DNA of 64,000 nt. Origin: Owenia fusiformis. Taxonomy: Eukaryota > Annelida > Polychaeta > Sabellida > Oweniidae. Positions 1 through 11,939 of the stretch are shown in pieces (the first letter of the stretch is position 1; each line of letters opens with the position of its first letter). The notes below the pieces were generated by a model. That model was not told the origin of the DNA. It did no database searches and saw nothing but the letters and a program-made list of their open reading frames with translations. A program made the position numbers and the translations under genes. The stretch is taken from positions 15,087,915-15,151,914 of the forward strand of contig CAIIXF020000001.1 of assembly GCA_903813345.2 (NCBI GenBank), written 5' to 3'.

Positions 1-149
1 ACAGAGACATCTATAAGACTTTATGACTAGAATAAAATTGATACACAGTAAAGACTGGCTAAATGACTGAGACATCTAGTGACTATAGTTTATAAAAATT
101 GAGTGAATAGAAATTATTTGCAACTGCACATAGCACATTTACAATCCTG

Positions 150-965
150 ACCCTCCAAATGGGAGATTAAACGTTTGAACTCTCCCAGGGAAATAGCCAA
201 TCTGCATTTATTGGAGAGGCTGTTCCAAATGAAAGCAGCATCCACTCTGAGTGTTTCCATAGCGAGAACTACGGTATGGAGGGACATTGATTGTTTTGGT
301 TGATCTTAAGGAGTATCCATGAGTGTTAGTTTGAAATAAATCTGACAAGTAAGATGGACACGTGCCTTTAATGATTTCACGAGGTTTCAATTGCGATTTG
401 TCGCATTCGACTGAATGTCAGAGTGGGGCCTCAGATTTAACAAGTAGTTCTTCATAGCTAGACTTGTAATCATTATGAACAAATCTGAGACATCGTTTCA
501 TTTTGCCTGAATTGAGTTTACCACAGTGATGTCATATGGTTGGGCAATAATTGAAGCAGGACAGGATAAATGCCTTGAAGATGACCATTCGGGTATTTAC
601 ATCCAGGTGTTTAGAGATTCTCTTAACCCCGGGGGGTTCACTTCAAATAACAGCCTGTCTTGCTACTTTGAGACATAGGCCTATATCTTTGACATGTACG
701 TTAAAATTAAGTTGATTATCAATGGTAATAATACCTTGAATGTTAACATTATCTTCAGTTTTGATAGTTTTACCACTAAAAGTCAGTTCAGAGGGTGCAC
801 CAGTTTTACAAGGCTTTAAAAACATACACTGAAACTTTTCAGGGTTTGCTACCATTTTGTTCGAGTTAAACTAGCCTATGTGACAGCTTGCATCAGTTTG
901 GCCTTCACTTGGTCCATGGTTTCACCCGCAAAACATATAGACCAGTATTGTCGTCAGCATAGTTA
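150..965 (-). pseudogene. Non-LTR retrotransposon (LINE) reverse-transcriptase fragment
   Basis: Three broken minus-strand reading segments resemble the end of a LINE reverse transcriptase. At about 948-961 lies YNYADDNTG, which contains the YADD catalytic box. At 643-855 the segment starting MVANPEKFQ and continuing to ITIDNQLNF matches the conserved block downstream of YADD in CR1/RTE-like elements. At 208-390 lies a C-terminal block with SYLSDLF, a Y-x-LR motif and a VPPYR motif. Stop codons and frame changes separate the segments, so this is a dead copy. The part beyond 965 belongs to another repeat (980-1115). The LINE clade cannot be assigned by eye. Confidence 0.8.
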
Positions 966-979
966 TAGATACTCATATC

Positions 980-1115
980 TTTCATTACTCGAGATATGGG
1001 AAGTTGCCTACACTTCTTTTGAAAGCCCATGAATATGGAAAGTTTCAATCTTTCCAAATAGCTATAGTAAAATGCAATTTGTGCTAGGAATAAATTTAAA
1101 ACTCCCGGCAAAATT
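980..1115. repeat. Dispersed repeat, copy 1 (shared with 19945-20080)
   Basis: The plus strand here matches 19945-20080 in the same orientation. Both copies run from a 'gatatgggaagtt'-like start through 'ttgaaagcccatga' to a shared end resembling 'cccggcaaaattt'. The two are diverged but clearly colinear. This copy abuts the LINE fragment at the YADD box and so probably interrupted it. Confidence 0.5.
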
Positions 1116-1143
1116 TACAAGTTTACGTCATATTAGTTCTTAG

Positions 1144-1148
1144 CCAAT
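1144..1148 (+). promoter_or_regulatory. CCAAT box upstream of the Y-box gene
   Basis: CCAAT in the context tagCCAATcag lies 134 bases before the start codon at 1282. No TATA box is visible at the usual distance. The CCAAT/ATTGG element is the classical 'Y-box' that gave this family its name, so autoregulation is possible but is only an inference. Confidence 0.4.
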
Positions 1149-1281
1149 CAGCTTTAGAGATGCTTGCGTTCATAGGCAGCATGTTGCGCTAATCTACAGC
1201 AGTGAGAACAAAAGCAAACTGCATGTGAGTCCAGTGGCGAAAGGACACCAACAATTTACCATCTTTTTACCATCTTGAATC

Positions 1282-4200
1282 ATGTCCGACTCCGAGAAAC
1301 AACAGGAGGAGAAGCCAGAAGTTGCCGAGAAGAAAGTGCTAGGTTAGTTTTTCTATTTTACTCGAGTTTTTAGGAGTTATCAAAGTTTTAGTGGAGAGAA
1401 AAAAGTAGGTCAAATAAAAAAAATGGCGGCCAACATGTGAATCACAAACTATTCCTCACTTTACGTGAACTTTTATGTTAATATTGAGGCATTGATGCCA
1501 AAGGTTTATCTTTTTTCTAATACTTGGGATATTTTTCGATTTAAAAATTGTATCTTACTCTCACTTGATATCATATGTGTTTCAGCAAACAAAGTTACCG
1601 GCACAGTAAAATGGTTCAACGTCAAAAGCGGATATGGCTTCATCAATAGGTATGTTCTGCACCCCAAAATAGCTCGATGAGCAATGCTTTAACTCTTGTG
1701 TAACTCACTGAACGCTTCTTTTTAAACAAAATGGCATATTGCTGGGTGGATGCATTCATGAATAACATCATAGCCTTTTTAAATTGTTTCCGAACAAAAC
1801 AAAAGTGAAATTGTCTTGACTTGGTGAGATGGACAGGAATCAAGCTGCAAGTACAGTTGATGATGAATAGTTCATTTTGCCTATTACAGCAACTGCAGTG
1901 TTTGGTTTATACCTCCTGCAATTCTCACAGTAAATGTATACAGTGCTCGGCATAATTATAATAATTGATGTGAGAGTTCCTTCCAAAACAGATTCGCCTA
2001 TAGATGCCTAAGACTCGAGGATAGAATACGTTTATTCGGCCATTTTTTAGGAACCATTTTTGTTCCATTGAAATACAAATTCCATGGAAGGAAAAAAAGA
2101 CGAGAAAAAACATGGCACACATGGTTCAGGGGTTTCATTAGCAGCAGGCAACACAAAATCGCCATACTTTTCCATTTTGAATTTATGATTTCTGTTAATT
2201 CCATCCGCTCCCCTTTCCGTCCCATTTTGATAATTTTCGATTCTTTTTTATGTGCCGTTTGGAAACTATTTTATTGTCAGAAATGGCATTAATTTAGTTA
2301 CAGCGTCACTTTCAAGTATATATTACTGGTCACGTATACCATTGTTGCTTGATTTATAGCAAAACATTGACTTTTGCGCGTTGGTGGCCTTGCACCTTTT
2401 TTAATAGATCTCAAATCTTTGAAGTGTATCAGTTCAGAAAAAATCGTAGAACAACCCAACACATTTTACCCTGCCGTGCACCTGTTTATTCAGGAATTCA
2501 TTAGTAAACTTTTTTCTTGAAAAAATTAATCTTCCAGAATTTTCGGCCCATTTCCCTGATCACCAGGCGTGTTCGAGAGAGTGATAAATTCCCAAATTTT
2601 GAACAAGTGGCGGAGGTAATTCCAACACTGTTCTTGAAGGTTATATCTACGGAAAAGATAATTCCTGTTCTGTACCAACCCTATGACAAGTCACATTCAC
2701 AAATGGCTGTACAAAAGCATTTGTTATCCCAACAAACAAAGTTCGAGGGGGATATAGGAAAGCCATCGGTCTGTTTGTCCGTCTGTCCGGGCAGTAACTC
2801 AAATACCGGTTGACTGAAGTGATTCAAATTTTATAGGCTTATGCCTTGTGCCTAGAATTAAATGAACTCTGCCCAAGAAACATTTTCAAGATGGCCATTT
2901 AATTTTAATAAAAATGTATTGTTATCATTGATGACTCAAATACCAGTGGATGGATTTGGTTCCAATTTTATATGCTGATGTCTAGGAACAAGGGAGATCT
3001 GCTTCAGAAGAAATTTCAAAGGCGACAGCTGAATTTCAAAATTGCCACCATTTTTTATAAAAAATGTAATCTTTGATAACTCAATTACCAGTAGATGTAA
3101 TGTTTTGTCCAAATTCTTTGATTGAATCTGATCATTAAGCAAGGTTTATATTTTGAAAATTTCTAATGATTATATCATATTTACTATATTTGGTTTAAAT
3201 GCTACTCCTTGCATCACAATCTTTTTCTTTTATAGTATCATCTATTCACCCTCTCTATCCATACTTTGAATTTTGATCAATACAAAATCAAAAATACAAA
3301 TATAAAACTGTATGTCAACCTGACTCTTATTGTGATTCTTGTACATGCAAAACATTGAAAATGGTGAATGATCTCAGAAAAGTATTTTCTTTAAATGGAT
3401 TTCTAATGTAATTCTGTGTTCTTGCTGTTTTTTGTGTTTAAACATTCTGTAATATCCATTAATCAATGTCTAAACTATTGGTTTCATTTTTTCAGAGACG
3501 ACACAAAAGACGATGTGTTTGTCCATCAGGTAAGTTGAAACACTCCTTTCTTTGTTCAATACTTTATTTATTTTGCATTTACATTAATATGCCCAAAACT
3601 TTCATTTTATATCGTAACGAATGAAGTTTTCAGATAAGAATTGTTTGCTCATGTACTACTGACAAATGATTTATGAGCATATGTTTATATATGAAGTAGT
3701 ATGTAGTAAAGTAGTTCATAGTAGATCTGTTAGTGTATTTAACAGCTGTGAATATCTTCCAATATTTAGTCAATATAGAACATTGTGGTAGATATCTGCT
3801 CTTTTTACATTCCACGTTATGAATATATCATATTTTTGTTAGAGCTCTGGCACTAAAGTAGAGTAGTTTCAATAATGACCTTAAATTATCTGAAGCGAAT
3901 AAAGCTGATCAAGTATTGTGCAAGTGTGTTTGTCATTCAACAGACAGTCCATCCTGAATGTGGAAGGATTTTCTTCATAAGGCCAAACAAAAATATATGT
4001 CCGTTTCCGGAACCCCGACCGACCCTAGTTTGAACCCCCGACCCTAAGACATTTTTTAGTACACTGAAAAATAAAATATTCTATCTCTGGCCCTACTCGA
4101 TTGAAACAATACATTTCCTTCTGAAATGTTTTACTCACATCAGGCCCAGGTGTCCATATTGCTCATACCTTTGAACATTTGCAGTAATATTATCGTTAGG

Positions 4201-7200
4201 GGCCCCAAAACACTTGAAACACAGGAAATATTGTTTATTTTCTTGAAAAGTTCGCCATTTTTGCTCTTCAAAATAGAGGCCCGCAATCAACTCCCAGAGG
4301 GGTCTAGCAATTGCTAGGGAGACATCTATAACACTAAGTACTAACTTGGTTTCGGGTTTCACCCCCTTCAATAAAATTTGCAATTCCCATTTTACCATGC
4401 AGATTTGAAATAAGAAAAATAAAATCTTGGGGAGGGAAACCCGAAAACACAACAGCTATTTGCATAAATCAGCCTGACCTTTCACCTAGGAATGTTTATA
4501 GTGGGAAATTTGAATTTGAATGTTTAGACCACATGATTGGTCTATTATAGTTTGATCTGATCACATGACTTATCATCATCATTATCAAGTTTAGGAGGGG
4601 TGGAGGCTTTATACCCTTTAATGTTCTCCCATCTGATCTATTAAAATTAAAACTGAATTTAGGGAAGGGGACTGATTATTGCTCACTAGTGGCTATTTGT
4701 AAAGATCTGAGTACCATGCCTTGTCCAGGAGGGTTTTGAAGTGGGAAACTGACGTGGCATCAATGATACTCTGGGAGAGGGAATTCCAATGTACCAGATG
4801 AAAATGTTATGTATATACAAGTTTTCTCTGAATTGTTTGAATTAGAAATATTCTTCTAAGGTCTTCTAAAGCTGATTCTGTTTATTTTTGAGTCAGAAAA
4901 ATTATATTTTTGAGGCATATGTTAATATGATGACAACTTTGTAACCTCTGCTGATCCAGTGCTAAATATACTGATATTTGATTTCCATGAAGGCCTTTAT
5001 CCAGAAGTTTCGAATGTTATGGTGGAATAAAATTGATAATAGATCAACAGATCAATAGACTTGTTTATTATTATATAGGCCTATTGTAAAGGAAAACTTT
5101 GTCTTATCGCGATAATAACAATTTCAAGCGATAATAACAACTACCTTACTTTGGTATTTAGTTACCTAGAAAAAATCTTACGTAACAATTTTCAATACCA
5201 GGTGAGAAAGTTAAGTTCGAACCCTGACCAAGTTGTTTATTTAGTTCAATATCTGAAGGTTTTAAGTAAGTACGGATCAAATGATTATAGATTGCATGAT
5301 GAATTAAGGTCTCATGGCAGTTAAGAGCAAATGACAAAATGAAGAGATGACAAAAAACATAAGATAAAATATTTTTCTGACTGACCTACCCTAAAAAAAA
5401 ATGAGTAAAATTTTAATGAAAAATAAAATAATCCTCCTACCTACCTACCCTAATCTGAAAATACATGGAGCAGGAAACAGACATATATTTTTGTTTGGCC
5501 TAATGATTGCTGAATGTACATGTTTTTCAAATGGTTTTCACACTTATCTATAATTTGAGAATTATGACATTTATTTGCATTATGTATCTTAATTGTAACA
5601 TTTATCACATAAGATAATCTAATATGTCTCACATCGACTGACATCATGTGAGGCAAGTATTGGTGATCTTAATGTTTACTTTCACAGGGAAACCTTCTTC
5701 ATGAACATCTCTATTGAACATCTTAGTCTATAATGATTACAATGATTCTTTCTGTATTGCAATGTGTATTCACTATACACAGGTTTTACTGTAGTTCCTC
5801 AACTCTTGTTAGAATCCCAAGGGCATGAGTTGTTGACAAACATACATTTTTCTGATGGTGATTGAACTGATTGTTGTTACAGTTAAAACTTCTATTAATA
5901 GTCTGAAAACAATAAAAACTCCATCAATTATACTAACTGTTGAAGTTTCTTCCTGATTGTATGAACATAATGTATTTTTGTTAAATGAGTAATCAGTTTT
6001 ATTTTGATGTCCACTTTCTATCATCAGAAAGTCCAATATAATCAATACTCACAAGGGGATGAAACAAATGATTTGAATTTTTTTTAATGTTATTTTATTT
6101 CAATTAATGTTTTATTTAACAACACAGTAAATTTGTTTCTTTTTACTTCTTGTTCTAGAAAAAAATATTTGGGCCTGTACAGGACTCAATTGGCCTAGAA
6201 TGTATTAATTCAGCTCAAACCTCTTATATACAGCTCCTAATGTAGTAAGCCTCTCTCGTCTTCATTCTTGGCTGAAAAAGATCTGGTCTCCTAAAAACAC
6301 AATTGAGAGTAACCCCCTGATTTTTTCGTCTGATTTGATGTATAACAAGTTTGTTTAAATCAACTTATCAATTCTGAGGCTTGAATTGATTCGTTAACAG
6401 TATCAATTCGATGATTGTTCCTAGCCATGAATTTACATCAATAGAAATTAAAACTAAAATTTAAAAAGCCCGCTCAAATTTGTTCCAGTCTGATTGGCTT
6501 TTTCCTTCAGATTATTTTGGCTTAGAGAAGCCATATTTATTACTTCTAAGAAGTTACAATATAGATAAATCCCCAAAAAAACATTGTATTCTGTTTTCGA
6601 CTTATTGCGTTCAATTCTGACAGTTGGTTGTTCTTTTGGTTGTCCTGTTGATATCCTCAATATATTGTCAATATCGTGCTTATGATTTGGTCTCAAGATA
6701 TATCTAAGGTATATATGATGTTTTATGAGCAATTATATTTGGATTTTACTGATTGTCCAGAATAGAAATCTGGACGACTCGATCTCTTTAAACTGAAGAA
6801 AATATTTGAACAAAATCACTTTTTGTATTCCAGACCGCCATCGTGAAGAACAACCCTAAGAAATATCTGAGAAGTGTGGGTGATGGCGAGACTGTAGAAT
6901 TTGACGTTGTTGCCGGTGACAAGGGTGATGAAGCATCAAATGTCACTGGACCCGATGGTGAGCCAGTACAGGGCAGCAAGTACGCGGCTGACCGTCGGCG
7001 CTACAGGAGGCGTCGATACTATTCTCGACGCGGGGAGGGCTCCAAAGATGAAGGGAGCGGTGATGGAGAGGCTGTCTCTGGGGAAGAGAAATCTGGGGAT
7101 GAGGATGGAGAGGGCCGAGGAGGAAGGCGCAGACCATTCTGGCGTCGCCGTCGCTTCAATGGTCCAGGAGGGCGTGGTCGTGGCAGGGGAAGAGGACGTA

Positions 7201-8492
7201 GAGGTGATGGGGAGAAAGGGGAGGGAGAGGTAATGTAACAATAATGCTATCTACATGACTGACAGTTTTCTAGATTATCAAAATATTTGATATTTTAAAT
7301 ACAAATATAATGGGATGCTTTAGAATAACAAATGTTCAAACTTTTGGAAATTTAAAGGTTATTGACATTCAATTACAAGACTCGTAATGAGGCCCGTATG
7401 AGGTTGTACAGGGTCCGTTAACACAACGAGCTCTGTGCAGGTGTGTACGAGGTCCAATGTAATTTGCCTGTGTAGGGAAAACGTTTTCAGCTAATTTTGG
7501 TCACCAATAATGGATATCTTCAAAACCCCCGGAGGAATTACTTATTCCTTTATAGGGTTTAATTGTGTGTCAAAACACAACATATTGATGCAACAAAAAT
7601 TAGAAAAGCAGTGGTGGAAGGGGTTGAAAATAAGGACAACATTTCAGAAAAAACATGTGGGTGGGTTGTGTGCATCTTCCCTGTCTCAAAGTCAAAATTA
7701 TTTTATCTCTATGATTGCTTTCCCTGGAGATAATGTATTGGCCTAACATATTCACCTGTTTGAATCCTGAGAAAATGGCCAAAGTCCAACATATGTCTGA
7801 AATCTGTTGCGATACTTTCCCTCCTCCTTTAAAAGTCTTCGACTTTAACTTTAAAACTGGCCTTAAGGTGATCAATTTGAGTATATCAGAACATGTCCAT
7901 GTTTTGCTAAACATGAAAAGTATACATGGTCTAGCTTCCATAGTAGGAGAGAGATGGTATAGCAAGTAATATCCCGTTAGATTACTCCAAATGATTCATC
8001 TAAGCATTTGAGATATAAGTCATCCATGCTTGTTATATTGTCCCCGTGTGAACTAAAATAAAAAATAATGCTGTATGACCTAAATAAATCATGTCATATT
8101 TGCAGGATGATAGTGGTGAGGAGGGTGGTTCAGGCAAGGAGGGTGGAGAGAGGAGAGGAGAGGGCAGTGATCGACGTCCACGTAGGCGATACTACCGTCG
8201 CTACTACAGGAAGAGTGGTGGAGAGGAAGGAGATAAAGAGGGTGGTGAGAGCGGAGATGGGGAGGGCAGTGAACCTCGTAAGAGAGACAGACCTTACCGT
8301 CGGAGGCGTGGGCGAGGTCGTGGGGGTCGTGGACGTGGTGGACCACGTAACCAAGGTGATCGTGAGGCCGCAGGGGACCAGGGGGATGAAGGAACAGGTG
8401 GCGGGGAGCAGGCTGGAGACAGCAAGCCCCCACCACCAGTCGAGAGTGCTGCACCCCCTGCAGCAGCCCCTGATGGCCAAACATCAGTGTAA
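1282..8492 (+). CDS. YBX1: Y-box binding protein (cold-shock domain RNA/DNA-binding protein), 5 exons
   Basis: Exons are 1282-1342, 1586-1649, 3496-3529, 6834-7229 and 8106-8492, giving 313 residues. All introns are GT-AG and all junctions keep frame. Exons 2 and 3 (64 and 34 nt) have the sizes known for vertebrate YBX genes. Residues 1-20 are short and acidic. Residues ~20-98 are the cold-shock domain, with RNP1 KSGYGFI (34-40), the KWF nucleic-acid-binding aromatics (29-31) and RNP2 VFVHQ (49-53). The C-terminal tail alternates basic/aromatic clusters ([22 protein letters not shown]) with acidic runs, the usual Y-box arrangement for mRNA packaging and multimerisation. Family members bind mRNA in cytoplasmic mRNPs and can act in the nucleus on CCAAT promoters. 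The protein ends GQTSV and a poly(A) signal follows at 8844. Single-copy identity as YBX1/2/3 is not resolvable; invertebrates usually have one such gene. Confidence 0.95.
1423..1430 (+). promoter_or_regulatory. YY1-like motif ATGGCGGC in intron 1
   Basis: The sequence aaaATGGCGGCca lies 80 bases after the first splice donor of the Y-box gene. YY1 sites of this form (AAnATGGCGGC) are typical just downstream of transcription starts in metazoan housekeeping genes. Only the motif is seen. Confidence 0.3.
1650..3495 (+). other. Y-box intron 2, with a ~140-bp imperfect tandem repeat
   Basis: This long intron holds no coding exon that I can support. At about 2735-2820 there is an unusual run of 'gtctgtttgtccgtctgtccg'-type pyrimidine-rich sequence. 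It is followed by three diverged copies of a unit starting 'actcaaataccagtrgatg' near 2797, 2936 and 3079. These look like an old dispersed repeat. Confidence 0.4.
3530..6833 (+). other. Y-box intron 3 (3.3 kb), mostly unique AT-rich DNA
   Basis: Apart from the LINE tail at 4690-4990 I see no gene, RNA or well-bounded mobile element. At 4640-5060 and 5340-5460 the sequence looks like old transposon remnants (A-rich, decayed). Confidence 0.4.
4690..4990 (-). pseudogene. LINE reverse-transcriptase C-terminal remnant
   Basis: The minus strand around 4690-4800 reads [14 protein letters not shown] followed by [15 protein letters not shown]. This is the W-N-x-LP ... FK-x-x-LD signature found at the extreme C terminus of CR1/L2/RTE-type reverse transcriptases. 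The sequence upstream (to about 4990) keeps only traces of the frame. It lies inside Y-box intron 3, antisense to the gene. Confidence 0.6.
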
Positions 8493-8843
8493 CCAGCAAA
8501 CACCACATTTACCATCTAGCTAGAACACACACAATATAGCAGAATAGCTGTAAAACAACATCTCTTCAATCAACACTGGACACTAGTATTTGAATGGATA
8601 ATATTGCTCAATGATGTGCTGTGGGCACAGTATTCAGTTTTCGTTGGTTGAGTTGATGTAAATAATTTTATGAGCAATTAATGATGAACAGTGATATGTT
8701 ATTACTTTTGTAGAATGTTGTTTTTATTTTAATAACAGCTTTTTCCATCTTTATTATTTAAATGGCTATTATAAGAATTTACAAGATCTATACAACCAGT
8801 GTGTATATCCAATGAATGAGTTTAAAGCATGTGCTTTTCAAAA

Positions 8844-8849
8844 AATAAA
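8844..8849 (+). terminator. Polyadenylation signal AATAAA of the Y-box gene
   Basis: AATAAA lies 352 bases after the stop codon and is followed by a 'tgccttgttgg' GT-rich stretch, as expected downstream of a cleavage site. Further AATAAA-like words occur near 9040, so alternative ends are possible. Confidence 0.5.
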
Positions 8850-9758
8850 GTGCCTTGTTGGCCATTCAACATGATGTTTTCATAGTTTTGCATGCTTATG
8901 GAGAAAAAAGTGTTTTATAGCACAATTTGGTGCTATATTGCGATTGCTATGATTTAGGTTTCCACAGGTTCCCACAAACTTCAAACACAAAGTCAAACTT
9001 GATTGAGGGATTGATTATACATTTTCAGAAATGTGTGAGAATAAAGAAATGATCGGGTTTGGTTATACTGGAAAATGTTAAGATGGTTATTTTGGATTTA
9101 CTGTCCTAATCTTGTCTGAAATTTATCCTAATCCTAAAATTGTTGGCAATGAGAGGTTCAGTTCCAGCAAACTGATTGCATTTACATTTTCAGAAATGTT
9201 TCTAGATATGACAATCTGATTTGTTTTAGTGCATGATGGTCAGGGTGACCATTTTGGATTTTTCATTTAAATTTTGAGCGTAGTATTTGGTGCATGTAAT
9301 GTACTGTATATTAATTTGCTCCATGGTTGTAATGTTGTTCCCTATGTCTCCAAAGAAAGCGGTCATATTTGTGTATGACCCCTCATCTATGTGATTAGTT
9401 TCTAGTTTAAATTTTTGAAGGGTTATGAATGTCGCCTAGCCTGTAAGCTAATGTGTTTGGGTATTTTAGAGTTGTAAACACCCTTCCAATGCATTTCATT
9501 CTTTAGGAAAGCAACCATTCGGTCATTCCCCAATAGTACCCACTGCATCTTGAAAAAAATCTAATTTTTCTATTATGAAAAATGATTTGAATAAAGACCC
9601 TTTTTGCTGAGCTAAGGAAACTAGGGTATAAAGTAGGGCAATCTGGATTCTGCAGGATATGTTTGAATGGTGCTCCATTCTGTTCGTATTTTACATGCCC
9701 TGTTCAGTTTACCCATCCAATAGTGAGTGAAATTAAAATTTTAATTGTTCCCTTTTCA
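8850..9758. other. Intergenic DNA, nothing recognised
   Basis: This interval separates the Y-box poly(A) signal from the palindromic MITE. I see no open reading frame with family features, no RNA gene and no clear repeat boundary. Confidence 0.4.
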
Positions 9759-10233
9759 CTGGTGATCCACTCGATTACGCTGGTTACCGAAACTGTTCGT
9801 TTTAGTAACAAAATGTCGGAACATGGAAGGTACGATTTTTTTCCTTATTTCACACATTGTAGGCAGAATTCCCACGACATTTATATCACAAACGTCTATC
9901 AGTATCATATGTTTAAGAAAATGTACATATTTGCGAACACATAGTTCAGAAGACAAATTTAATTCCTCACTTAAGTTACATATAAACGGTATTTCGAAAA
10001 ACATTTAAGATCTAACCCAAACCGTTTATGTAACTTAAGTGAGGAATTAAATCGACGATTGTGTTGTCCTCTGAGCTATTTTTTCGCAAACATATACATT
10101 TTCTTAAACATATGATACTGATATACGTTAAAGAGAAAAAACGTCGTGGGGATTCTGTCTACAACGCGTGAAGTAATGAAAAAGAAAAATCGTACCTTCG
10201 ACGTTTCGACATTTTGTTACCAAAACGAACCGT
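9759..10233. mobile_element. Palindromic MITE, copy 1 (right end truncated)
   Basis: The left end reads CACTGGTGATCCACTCGATT and continues into GGTTACCGAAACTG. The right half is an inverted copy, read back from aaaacgaaccgt, and breaks off before the last ~35 bases of the terminal repeat. The arms meet near 9990-10010, where 'taacttaagtgaggaattaa' and its complement occur. A complete relative lies at 39810-40344. No coding capacity. Confidence 0.75.
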
Positions 10234-10266
10234 GTCTATGCCACACCTTCTTCCAATAGCCCCTAT

Positions 10267-10680
10267 GCCCTTTGTACTGACTTTTGCAATGTTTGAAACT
10301 TGAGTCTGAGCTGAATTTTGCCCCACTTTGCAAAATTAATGATTATTCGGCCAGTCAGGACTCCTTGTGAATGAATGATATTCCATTGCAAAGAGGAGTA
10401 TTTTGGTACATTGAATGATTGAGTCAGTCAGCATTGGTTTTATGTTTTCTTCCAATATTGCATCGGGCTCCGTACACTGACTTTTGCGATGTTTATAACT
10501 TGGTCCCAAGCCAATTCTGGCCCACTTTGCAAATGGAATGATTACTCGCCCTTGGAACCATGACCAAATATCAATGAATGATATATCATTTTAAAGAGGA
10601 GACACGTGGCTTTATGGTGCATTGGATGAAATCAATGCTGTTATCACTGGTTTTGTGCTCTTCCGAGATAACAATCTGTT
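10267..10680. repeat. Diverged two-copy tandem repeat (~190 bp)
   Basis: Two units start with 'actgacttttgcratgttt' near 10278 and 10477. Each continues through 'cccactttgcaaa', 'aatgattaytcg' and 'aatgaatgatat', then 'aaagaggag'. They differ at many sites, indicating an old duplication. Confidence 0.55.
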
Positions 10681-10694
10681 GCGTTTTTTTGATA

Positions 10695-10865
10695 CGCACT
10701 GGATGGATATTGACAAAATTGAAAGAGCACAAAGAGCAACAAAATTAGAACCATCATTGAAAGACTTCGTTATGAAGACAGAATGAGACAACTAAGACAT
10801 CCCTCTTTACTGTATAGAAGAAGAAGGGGTGACCTGATTCAAAAATTCAAGATTGTTAACGGTTA
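10695..10865 (+). pseudogene. LINE reverse-transcriptase C-terminal remnant
   Basis: The plus strand reads DIDKIERAQRATK, then ERLRYEDRMRQLRHPSLLYR and RRGDLIQKFKIVNG. This matches the 'L..L.Y.DR...L.L.SL..RR.RGDLI..YKI..G' region near the C terminus of non-LTR reverse transcriptases. Frames shift at least once. It abuts opposite-strand ORF1-like sequence at 10807-11241, so two LINE fragments are joined here. Confidence 0.7.
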
Positions 10866-11700
10866 CGACCGGATGATCGGACCGGACGAGCCTCGGGTAT
10901 ATCCACCTTCTGTTATGAACAACAACGACATTAGTTATGTCCAATTTCACTGAGGCGGTGTGCGATTTAACACGATCTATAACGTTAACATCATCGTCGT
11001 CTGCGAAATCCATACGAATATTACTCACATAAACGGTTTTAGTTGTCTCGAATTTGAGACCTGTGGGAGGTTTAACACGTTTTTTACCAGATTTAGAGTT
11101 TGTATCGCTTACGAGGTTGCCAGCTGGTAGAGCCACCGGGTTAACAATTGAGCGTTTGCCAGATTGAACGACCGATTTATATGATAAGGAAACTCCGACC
11201 TGGCTCGGTCTGGAAGGGTTGGGGGAATTCACAGCTTGCATTGTTTAGTACCAGATTTTGACCCTGAATCAGGTGTACAAGCAGTTTGTTTACCACCAGT
11301 TTTTGACACCGTGTCATGTTTATCAGCCAGATTACTAGTACTAACTGGAGGTTTCCTACAATTGGTGCGCTTCGCTGATTGAGTGGCTAAAGTTTAGCAG
11401 ATTGCACAGCTGGGGTAACGCTAATTGGCTTAAAAGCAGTACACGTTGGTGATTTCGGCACATTTATGGACAACATATGGTCTAAGATTGTGGACATGTT
11501 GTTTACCTCAGCCTCCAACACTTCAATGCGCTTCTTATGAGACAATAGAACTTTATATCACAATCTGACTCCACTTCCACAATTTTAGCGTTCAATTCTT
11601 TAACTTAAGCCTCAAGTCGAATGACATTGGACATGTTGGAGAGGTTAAGCGCTTTGCATATATAATCGAAACTGAACCTGTACGTATAAGATTTTTGGCG
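10807..11700 (-). pseudogene. Degraded LINE ORF1-like protein
   Basis: On the minus strand an open segment of 144 residues (10807-11241) is preceded by further open stretches in other frames. One contains SHKKRIEVLEAEVNNMSTIL, a short heptad-like coiled coil, near 11490-11550. Another, upstream near 11660, reads YICKALNLSNMS. Lysine/serine-rich linkers (KSGKKR) followed by a coiled coil are typical of LINE ORF1 proteins. Several stops and frame breaks make it dead. The assignment rests on general style rather than a diagnostic motif. Confidence 0.45.
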
Positions 11701-11939
11701 CTAAATCATGCATGACATACATCATCGTGTTCAGCAAGAATTCAACTGTGCATCGAAATCAAAATTGACAGCATAGTGTTCAATAGACACGAGTAAAATG
11801 GTTCCCGTTGACCCAACGTCAAATTTCAAATCTCCCGTTCTAAATCCGAAACTCTGAAGCTGAAAGAGTATCTGAAGTAGACTAAGCGCGCATAAAACTA
11901 TGAGCGCTCGATACATTCCTTTGTTAATTTTTGTACTTT

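Noticed and set aside
8089-8515. Long open frames on the minus strand opposite the last Y-box exon
   Set aside because: Shadows of the GC-rich, low-complexity coding exon; no start or splice context and no family match.
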